This document shows positions 34,025-40,900 of a DNA stretch of 50,361 nt, piece by piece; within the stretch, counting starts at the first letter, position 1, and each line of letters starts with the position of its first letter. The DNA is from CAZGMC01 sp964526565. GTDB taxonomy: Bacteria; Pseudomonadota; Alphaproteobacteria; DSM-16000; Inquilinaceae. The notes beneath the pieces were generated by a model. It worked only from the letters and a program-made list of their open reading frames with translations, was not told where the DNA came from and searched no databases. The stretch is from NCBI GenBank assembly GCA_964526565.1, contig CAZGMC010000019.1, positions 1 through 50,361 on the forward strand, written 5' to 3'. The position numbers were made by a program, and so were the translations under genes.

Positions 34025-34801
34025 ATGCAGCCCATGACCAGCCTTGCCAATCCCGCCCGTTTCCTGCGCCTCAGCCGCACCGTACTGCCCTGGTCCGCCG
34101 GCCTGGCCGTGGTGCTGCTGGCCGCCGGCCTCTGCCTGGCGCTGGCCGGCTCGCCGCCGGACTACCAGCAGGGGGAGACGGTGCGCATCATGTACGTGCA
34201 CGTGCCGGCCGCCTGGCTGGCGCTGTTCGTGTACGCGTGCATGGCGGGATCCAGCGCCTGGGGTCTGGTCTGGAAGCACCCGCTGGCCGACCTGGCGTGC
34301 AAGGCGATGGCTCCGGTCGGCGCCGCGTTCACCGCCGTCTGCCTGGTCACCGGCAGCCTGTGGGGCGAGCCGATGTGGGGCACCTGGTGGGTGTGGGACG
34401 CGCGGCTGACCAGCGTGCTGATCCTGTTCTTTCTGTATCTGGGCTACATCGCCCTGGTGAACGCCTTCGACGACCCGGCGCGGGGCTTGCGCGCCGGCGC
34501 CATCCTGGTGCTGGTCGGGGTGGTCAACCTGCCGATCATCAAGTTTTCGGTCGACTGGTGGAACACGCTGCACCAGCCGGCCTCGGTCAGCCGCATCGGC
34601 GCGCCGGCCATCGACCCGTCGATGCTGGCGCCGCTGCTGGTCATGGCCGCCGGGTTCACCGCCTATTTCGTCACCGTGGCCCTGCTGCGGGTGCGGGCCG
34701 AGATCGTCGAGCGGAAGATCCACGCCGCGCGGTTCATGCAGGCCGCCCGCCTGCGCCGCGACACGGGCGCCGGGATGCCGGTCGCCGAGCAGGGCCGGTA
34801 G
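34025..34801 (+). CDS. ccmC: Heme exporter/handling protein CcmC
   Basis: 258 residues, six transmembrane helices. The tryptophan-rich heme motif WGTWWVWDARLTS is at about residues 118-130 on a periplasmic loop, flanked by conserved His residues (YVHVPAAW and NTLHQPAS). CcmC loads heme onto CcmE in system I cytochrome c maturation. An ATG three codons downstream (34034) is an alternative; no clear ribosome binding site is seen for either. Unusually, ccmC is not followed by ccmD/E/F but faces ccmB, with 17 bp between the two stop codons. Confidence 0.95.
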   Translation: MQPMTSLANPARFLRLSRTVLPWSAGLAVVLLAAGLCLALAGSPPDYQQGETVRIMYVHVPAAWLALFVYACMAGSSAWGLVWKHPLADLACKAMAPVGAAFTAVCLVTGSLWGEPMWGTWWVWDARLTSVLILFFLYLGYIALVNAFDDPARGLRAGAILVLVGVVNLPIIKFSVDWWNTLHQPASVSRIGAPAIDPSMLAPLLVMAAGFTAYFVTVALLRVRAEIVERKIHAARFMQAARLRRDTGAGMPVAEQGR

Positions 34802-34818
34802 CCGTCGCGCCCGTGCGC

Positions 34819-35484
34819 CTAGTCCAGCGCCTGGCGGAGCGCCGCCGCCGCGGCGATGGGCGACAGCGGCAGGGCGACGGCCAGCATGCCGGTCAGCAGC
34901 AGCAGGTGTGGCCGCGCCGGCAGGCCGGCCGCGGCGGCGTCGATGGCGGCGACGGCGAAGATCAGCACCGGCACGAACAGCGGCAGGATCAGGAGCGACA
35001 GCAGCACGCCGCCGCGCCGCGCGCCCAGCGTCAGCGCCGCACCGACGGCGCCGATCAGGCTCAGGCTCGGCGTGCCGGCCAGCAGGGTGAGCAGCAGGGC
35101 ACCATAGCCGCCGGGCTCCAGCCCCAGCAGCAGGGCCAGCAGCGGCGCGGCGACGATCACCGGCACGCCGGTGACCAGCCAGTGCGCCGCCACCTTGGCC
35201 AGCACCACCGCCTCCAGCGACAGCGGCGCCAGGGCCAGCAGGTCGAGCCCGCCGTCCTCGTAGTCGTTGAGGAACAGCCGCTCCAGCGACAGCAGCGAGG
35301 CGAGCAGCGCAGCGATCCAGATCACCCCGGCGGCGATGCGCGCCAGCACGTTCGGCTCCGGCCCGACGCCCAGCGGGAACAGCACCACCGCCAGCACGAA
35401 GAACGCCACCGCCACCGTGGCATCGGTCCCGGCCTTCAGCGCCAAAGCGGCGTCGCGGCCGATCAGGCGGAGCATGCCGCTCAC
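34819..35484 (-). CDS. ccmB: Heme exporter protein CcmB (ABC membrane subunit)
   Basis: 221 residues, six TM helices. Family features: RLIGRDAALALKAG near the N-terminus, AVAFFVLAVVLFPLGVGPEP, LERLFLNDYEDGGLDLL and LAKVAAHWL. CcmB partners the ATPase CcmA in a complex that releases heme-CcmE from CcmC. The GTG start overlaps a TGA in another frame (GTGA), the arrangement expected at a ccmA-ccmB junction, but no ccmA follows upstream: a MITE copy begins 50 bp away. An ATG at 35475 is an alternative start. The CcmA subunit must be encoded elsewhere or be lost. Confidence 0.93.
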   Translation of the reverse strand: MSGMLRLIGRDAALALKAGTDATVAVAFFVLAVVLFPLGVGPEPNVLARIAAGVIWIAALLASLLSLERLFLNDYEDGGLDLLALAPLSLEAVVLAKVAAHWLVTGVPVIVAAPLLALLLGLEPGGYGALLLTLLAGTPSLSLIGAVGAALTLGARRGGVLLSLLILPLFVPVLIFAVAAIDAAAAGLPARPHLLLLTGMLAVALPLSPIAAAAALRQALD

Positions 35485-35533
35485 GGCCGCCTGCGACGAC
35501 GGGGTGCGGACGGGGCATTGCCGCTGTCCGGGC

Positions 35534-35642
35534 CGTCATTGCGAGCGCAGCGAAGCAATCCAGTGGCGCCGCAAGGACGGTCCGCGCCTTCCTGAAGCCG
35601 GCGGCAACGGGACTTGATTGCCGCGCTTCGCTCGCAATGACG
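35534..35642. repeat. MITE-like inverted-repeat element, copy 2
   Basis: A 109-bp element with terminal inverted repeats of about 30 bp (left CGTCATTGCGAGCGCAGCGA; right end, reverse strand, CGTCATTGCGAGCGAAGCGC). It belongs with copy 1 at 27781-27888: ends nearly identical, centre diverged. It sits directly upstream of ccmB, where ccmA would be expected. Confidence 0.85.
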
Positions 35643-35717
35643 GATCATGGCGGCAGACTCCATTCGTTCCCAAAGAGAGTTCCAGTCGGCGCCAACTCCG
35701 CCATGATTGCGCGTTTT

Positions 35718-35758
35718 CAGCCCCTTGTTGTCAGGAATTAATTCTGGTAAAGGGGCTG
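35718..35758. repeat. Nested inverted repeat (potential cruciform or hairpin)
   Basis: CAGCCCCTT (35718-35726) pairs with AAGGGGCTG (35750-35758). Inside is a second palindrome centred on GAATTAATTC, flanked by CAG and TG. The structure is A+T-rich in its core, unlike the surrounding genome. It could be a bidirectional terminator or a protein site; no gene runs through it. Confidence 0.55.
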
Positions 35759-35848
35759 CAAGACTGCCGTTGACGTGTCCGCACGCTGCCGGAACAGCTT
35801 CGCAACAGGCCGCACCCGTGCCGCCGCATCTGCCCTTGCCGAGACACC

Positions 35849-35949
35849 GTGCAACACGGAGAAATCCCGTTGCATGTGTTGCACCAAAGCGGAAACACCA
35901 TGCCTGTCAATGAATTGGCATGCAACATCACGGTTGCGCCGATGTTGCA
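35849..35949. promoter_or_regulatory. Paired TGCAAC/GTTGCA inverted repeats upstream of epmA
   Basis: GTGCAACAC (35849-35857) is perfectly inverted at GTGTTGCAC (35876-35884), and TGCAACATC (35921-35929) at GATGTTGCA (35941-35949). A further GTTGCA lies at 35869-35874. Five copies of the same hexamer in 100 bp, ending 33 bp before epmA, suggest operators or a structured 5' leader. No named consensus is matched. Confidence 0.5.
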
Positions 35950-35982
35950 CGGCCGTTGCGTCCGTTGCCGCGGGAGGCGAGC

Positions 35983-37065
35983 GTGACCGCCCCCTGGTGG
36001 CGCCCGGACGTGCACGGGCGGCGGCGGCCTTACTTGCGCGCGCGCGCCGGCATCGCCGCGGCGCTGCGCCGCTGGTTCGACGGGCACGGCTTCATCGAGG
36101 TCGACACGCCGGCCCTGCAGGTCTCGCCGGGGCTGGAGCCGCACCTGCAGGCCTTCGCCACCGAGCTGCGTGGCGCTGGCGCCGGGACCGAAGCGGGGCC
36201 GGTCGGGCGGCGCCGGCTGTACCTGCACACCTCGCCCGAATACGCCATGAAGAAGCTGCTGGCCGCCGGCTGGCCGCGCATCTTCCAGCTTGCCCACGCC
36301 TTCCGCAACGGCGAGCGCGGCACCACCCACCACCCCGAGTTCACCATGCTGGAGTGGTACCGCGCCGGCGCCGGCTACCATGACCTGATCGCCGACTGCC
36401 GCGGCCTGCTGCAGGCGGCGCTGGCGGCGGCGTCGGCCCTGGCCGGGCGGACCCGGCTGACCTGGCGCGGCCTGGAGGCCGACCCGTTCGCGCCCTGGCC
36501 GGTGGTCACCGTGGCCGAGGCGTTCCGCCGCTGGGCGGGCATCGATCTGCTTGCCACCGCGCCCGACCCGGCGGCGCCGGACGTGGCCCTGCTGGACGCG
36601 GCAGCGCGGCGCATCGGCATCCGCGCCGCCCCCGACGACCGCTGGGACGACCTGTTCTTCCGCATCTTCCTGGAGCGGATCGAGCCGCACCTGGGCATCG
36701 GCGCGCCGACGTTGCTGACCGACTATCCGGTGTCGATGGCCGCCCTGGCCCGGCCGAAACCTTCCGACCCGCGGCTGGCCGAGCGGTTCGAGGTCTATGT
36801 CTGCGGCCTGGAGCTGGCCAATGCCTTCGGCGAGCTGACCGATCCGGCCGGGCAGCGCGCCCGCTTCGCCGCCGAGCGCGCGTTCCGGCTCGAGCGCTAC
36901 GGCGCGGCCTATCCGGTCGACGAGGACTTCCTGGCCGCCCTGGAGCACGGCCTGCCGGCCAGCGCCGGCATCGCCCTCGGCTTCGACCGCCTGGTCATGC
37001 TCGCCACCGGCGCACCGCACATCGAGGACGTGCTGTGGGCCCCGGTGGCGGCAGTCGGGACATAA
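35983..37065 (+). CDS. epmA: EF-P beta-lysyltransferase EpmA (PoxA/GenX, LysRS-like)
   Basis: 360 residues: a class II lysyl-tRNA synthetase catalytic core without the tRNA-anticodon domain. Motif 2 lies in IFQLAHAFRNGERGTTHHPEFTML (in parts), and motif 3 in GIALGFDRLVMLATG; the intervening LYLHTSPEYAMKKLLAAG and VYVCGLELANAFGELTDP are characteristic. EpmA attaches (R)-beta-lysine to a conserved Lys of elongation factor P, relieving polyproline stalls. The GTG start is chosen because GGGAGG lies five bases upstream. EF-P and the aminomutase EpmB are not in the window. It stands alone behind an unusual leader with inverted repeats. Confidence 0.93.
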   Translation: MTAPWWRPDVHGRRRPYLRARAGIAAALRRWFDGHGFIEVDTPALQVSPGLEPHLQAFATELRGAGAGTEAGPVGRRRLYLHTSPEYAMKKLLAAGWPRIFQLAHAFRNGERGTTHHPEFTMLEWYRAGAGYHDLIADCRGLLQAALAAASALAGRTRLTWRGLEADPFAPWPVVTVAEAFRRWAGIDLLATAPDPAAPDVALLDAAARRIGIRAAPDDRWDDLFFRIFLERIEPHLGIGAPTLLTDYPVSMAALARPKPSDPRLAERFEVYVCGLELANAFGELTDPAGQRARFAAERAFRLERYGAAYPVDEDFLAALEHGLPASAGIALGFDRLVMLATGAPHIEDVLWAPVAAVGT

Positions 37066-37247
37066 TGAGGACAGCATCGCCATTTGGGGCAACGATCTTA
37101 ACCGTCCATACATGACGGCCGTTCTGGCGGATATTTTCGCACGATACCGAAGATTATTTCAGATGCGGAGCGGTCGACCTGTACCATGCATGCCCGGTTT
37201 GGCCCCAGCCATTGCCGTCGCCCGGTCATGAGGAAGGGCCCCTGGCA

Positions 37248-37742
37248 TCACGCCCCGCCGGATCCGTCGTGCGGGCCGTCCGGGCGGGGCAGGAAGCCGG
37301 GGGTCAGGATCTCGTCGAACGGGAAGGGGCAGTGGGCCGGGAACGACTCCACCGGCAGCCCCGTCTCGTCGGCCGCCTCCAGGCGCGCCTCGGCGAAGCA
37401 CCGGTCGAGCACGCCGCGCGCATTCTGCCTCAGGCTCGGGCTGTCCTCGAAGGCCAGACGCAGGTGGCGGCGGTGCTCGCGGATCGTGGACCGCCAGCTG
37501 TTGGAGATGCGTTCCGGCCGGGTCTGCGCCTTGAGCAGATGGGCCAGCAGGACGATCAGGTTGCTCCTGACGGCCTGCCGTTCGCTTCTGCCCATCGCCT
37601 CGATCTCCTCGGCAAGGTTGGTGGCATCCAGCGCGCCGTGCTGTCCGGAGTGCAGCAGGGCCGCCTGGCGGTCCAGCCAGGCGCAGAAGTCGCGCTCGTA
37701 CAGGTGCGCGTCGCCGGCATTGATGGCGGACAGGTCGGCCAT
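37248..37742 (-). CDS. DUF29-family protein
   Basis: 164 residues. The DUF29 pattern is clear: LYERDFCAWLDRQAALL, the DATNLAEEIEAMGRSERQ segment, then LLAHLLKAQTRPER, SNSWRSTIREHRRHL and a C-terminal CPFPFDEILTPGFLP. Such proteins are abundant in cyanobacteria and Rhodospirillales and have no established function; they are often near mobile elements. GAGG lies six bases before the chosen ATG; an overlapping ATG two codons upstream is possible. Lies between epmA (convergent) and the giant nucleotidase-nuclease gene (same strand). Confidence 0.9.
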   Translation of the reverse strand: MADLSAINAGDAHLYERDFCAWLDRQAALLHSGQHGALDATNLAEEIEAMGRSERQAVRSNLIVLLAHLLKAQTRPERISNSWRSTIREHRRHLRLAFEDSPSLRQNARGVLDRCFAEARLEAADETGLPVESFPAHCPFPFDEILTPGFLPRPDGPHDGSGGA

Positions 37743-37853
37743 GGCCATCCTCGTTCTTTTCGGCATGCCCTGTGTACATGTGGGGTGCGGCACGATCCTC
37801 CGCCACGCTCGGCTGTCTCAAGAAGGTCTGTGTTCCCGCGATGGCGAGGCCAA

Positions 37854-37883
37854 GCAGGCCCGCGCCGTGGGGCGCGGGCCTGC
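37854..37883 (-). terminator. Strong hairpin after the giant nuclease gene
   Basis: A perfect 13-bp stem (GCAGGCCCGCGCC / GGCGCGGGCCTGC) with a 4-nt loop lies 22 bases beyond the stop codon of the 1828-residue protein. There is no clear U-tract, but stem strength and position support a transcription end or 3' stabiliser. Confidence 0.55.
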
Positions 37884-37905
37884 CGTCAGGGGTGGAGCCG
37901 GACTG

Positions 37906-40900
37906 TCAGCCGAGCAGCAGGTCGTTGTCGGCCGACAGAAGGGGCAGGTCGGGCAGTGGCACCGCCGGACCGAAGTCGGCCAGCGTCGGCCCGTCGGCCG
38001 GCGGGAGTTCGAAGTCGGCCAGCGACGCCGCGGCAGCCGGCGGCAGGTCGAAGTCGGCCAGCGTCGGCCCGGCAGCCGGCGGGAGATCGAGGCCGGCCAG
38101 CGATGCCGCGGCAGCCGGCGGCAGGTCGAAGTCGGCCAGCGTCGGCCCGGCGGCCGGGATGGTGAAGGCGGCGACGACCGGGTCGTGGTCGCTGGTCTGG
38201 TCGCTGAAGTCGGTGTTGATGTGGACCACGTCGGCCTGGGCCGTGTCGAGCAGGGTCTCGGTCACGAAGATGTGGTCGAGCACCTGGGAATTTCCCTGGA
38301 AGTTGAAGGTGTAGGCCTCGTCGCCGGGCAGCGCCGCGTCGATCAGGTTGGTCAGGACGCGCGCGCCGCCGAAGCCGCGCAGGTTCTGGGCCAGCTCGTC
38401 GGTGAACTCGAAGGTGTTCAGGTCGCCCAGAACGACGACCCTGGCCTCAGGATCGTTGGCCAACAGGGCGTCGACGACCTCGTTCAGCGTCGCCGTCTCG
38501 CGCGCCCGCTCCGCCTCGCCGGCCTGCACGAACGGCTGCTCGGCACCGAAGATCGGCGTCGAGCCGAAGCGCGAGGTCAGGTGGTTGTTGATCAGCGTCA
38601 CGTCCTCGCCGTTGAACGTGAAGGTGCCGAGCAGCGGGTCACGCGTGCCGTCGAAGGCGTCCGGGTGGCTCACCCCCAGGGCGGTCAGCGCCGGCACCTC
38701 CAGCGTGGAGATTTCCACGGCGTCGACGCGGTCCGGATTGTACAGGAAGGCGTTGCGGATGTTGCCGCCGGGGGCACCGCCGGTCTCGCCGTCCTCGTCG
38801 ACCACGGCCGAGGCGAAGGCGTAGGCCGGGCCGCCGGCGGCGGTGACGGCGTCGACCAGGGCCTGCAGCGTCTGGTCGGCGGTCAGGGTGCCGTCGTCGA
38901 CCTCGCCGCTGTCGTCCTGGATCTCCTGCAGGGCCAGGATGTCCGGCGCCTGCAGGTTGGTGACGATCTGGCCGGCAAGGTCGGCGATCTGCGCCGTGTC
39001 CTGGGGCGCCAGGTTGAGGACGTTGTAGGTGGCCACGGTCAGCCGGTCCGCGGCCCCGACCAGGCCGGTCACCTCGGCCTGGTTGGTGCTCGGGTCATCG
39101 ACCGTGAACGGCTCGGTGACGGCGACCTCGAAGTTGCCGAAGGCGTAGCCGACCACGCCGGTGACATCGGACAGCCCGTCGCCGGTGGTCAGCGTCGGCG
39201 CCTCGAAGCCCGCGGGCAGCAGGTCGCCGTCGTACTGGATCTGGATGCGCTCGGGGTTCAGGTCGCCGTAGCCGCCCGCCTCGGCGGCGATGTCGATGCC
39301 GCCGCGGGCGTTCAGGATGCCGTCGGGTGCCGCGTCGGCGCCGCCATTGGCCAGCACCCAGGTCTCGCCGAAGCGGTTGGTCGGCGACACCGCCGCCGGC
39401 GCCTCGACCGTGACCCGCATGCCCTCCAGGCTCTCGTAGAAGTCGATGCCGTCGCGGTCGGGGTTGAAGGGGTTGGCGGCGGCCTCGGCCGGGTCGCCCA
39501 GGTCGACCGGCAGCTCGCGGCTGCCGATGACCACCTCGTTCGGCGGCACCCGGCCGCCCTGGCCGATCACCGTCGGTGCCGGCAGCGGGTTGCCCGACGA
39601 CAGGACGGCGATCTCAGGGGAGACGATCTGGGTGACCGACAGGTTGCCCGTGTCGCGGCCGCCGGGGAAGAACTCGGTGACCTCGCCGGTCACCTCGACC
39701 GCGTCGCCGGCCGTGACCGCCGGTTCGTCGCCGGTGAACACGAAGATGCCGTCGGCGGTGGCGTCGTTGCCGTCGCCCGCCGGGTCCTGCAGATGGAAGC
39801 CGTTGCTGTCGACTGCCGTGACGATGCCGGTGGTGCGCACCGTCTGCCCGGCCAGCGGCGAGACGTGGCCGGCGCCCTGGATCTCGTGGATGGCCGCCTC
39901 GGTCACACCGGAACCCGGCGGCAGGTCCGGGCCGGCCATGATCTCGAACAGCGTCGTCGTGCCGCTCTCCTCGTGCGCCACGGCCAGCAGCGGCGCACCG
40001 GTCGGGCTGTCGGCGGCGGCGATGAAGGCGAGGCCCTCGGGACTGATGTCCGCGGTCTCGAACGTGTCCAGGGTGTTGACATACTGGACGAAGCGGGCCG
40101 CGCCCGGCTCGGTAACGTTGTAGACCATGATGCCGCCGACCCGCTCCAGGCCGATGAAGGCGTAGGTCTGCCCGTCGATCGTGCCGACGGCGACGCCTTC
40201 GGGTTCGGGGCCCTTGTTGTCGCTACGCCCGTCGAAGCTGTCCGGCGTGCCGTTGCTGTTGAACAGGGCGGGCACCTGGTCGGCGGTGATCCGCTCGAAG
40301 GCGTCGCCGCTGTCGAACACGAGAGTGCCGGCCGAGTCCCAGATCGAGAACGAACGGGTGCCGAGGCTGAACAGCGCGTCGAAATCGCCGTCGCCATCGC
40401 TGTCGCCGTCGATGGTCGAGACCTCGAGCCGGCCCAGTGCCGGGTCCTGCTGCAGGCCGGCCGCGTCGGGGAACGCCGCCGGGTCGAGGTCCAGGTCGGC
40501 GACGCGGGTGTCCTCGTCGCGGGCATCGCCCTCGTTGCCGGTCACGTAATAGGTCTGGCCGTCGGCGGCCGTGTACGAGGCGATGGCGTCGGGCATGAAC
40601 AGGCCCTGGACCGGCCAGGGCTGGATGTTGATGCCGCCGTCGCGGTCGCTGGCGTCCAGGCCGTCGCCGGCCACGTTGTGGTCACGGCTGCCCAGGGGGA
40701 CGATGCCGGTGATCGCGCCGTTCTCGATGTCGACCACGGCGACCGCATTGTTCTCCTGCAGGGTCACGAACGCGGTGGTGCCGTCGGGCGACACGGCGAT
40801 GTATTCGGGCTCCAGGTCCGCGGCCACCGACGTGTCGGGGAAGATGCGCACGCCCTGGCTGCGCAGCGCGTCCTCCTGGCCGTTGAAGGACTCGAAGGTC

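Noticed and set aside
35481..35663. 60-residue frame ending at the ccmB start as a ccmA remnant
   Set aside because: Only the overlapping stop codon fits; its translated sequence is MITE-derived and Arg-rich with no ABC ATPase motif, so I do not annotate it.
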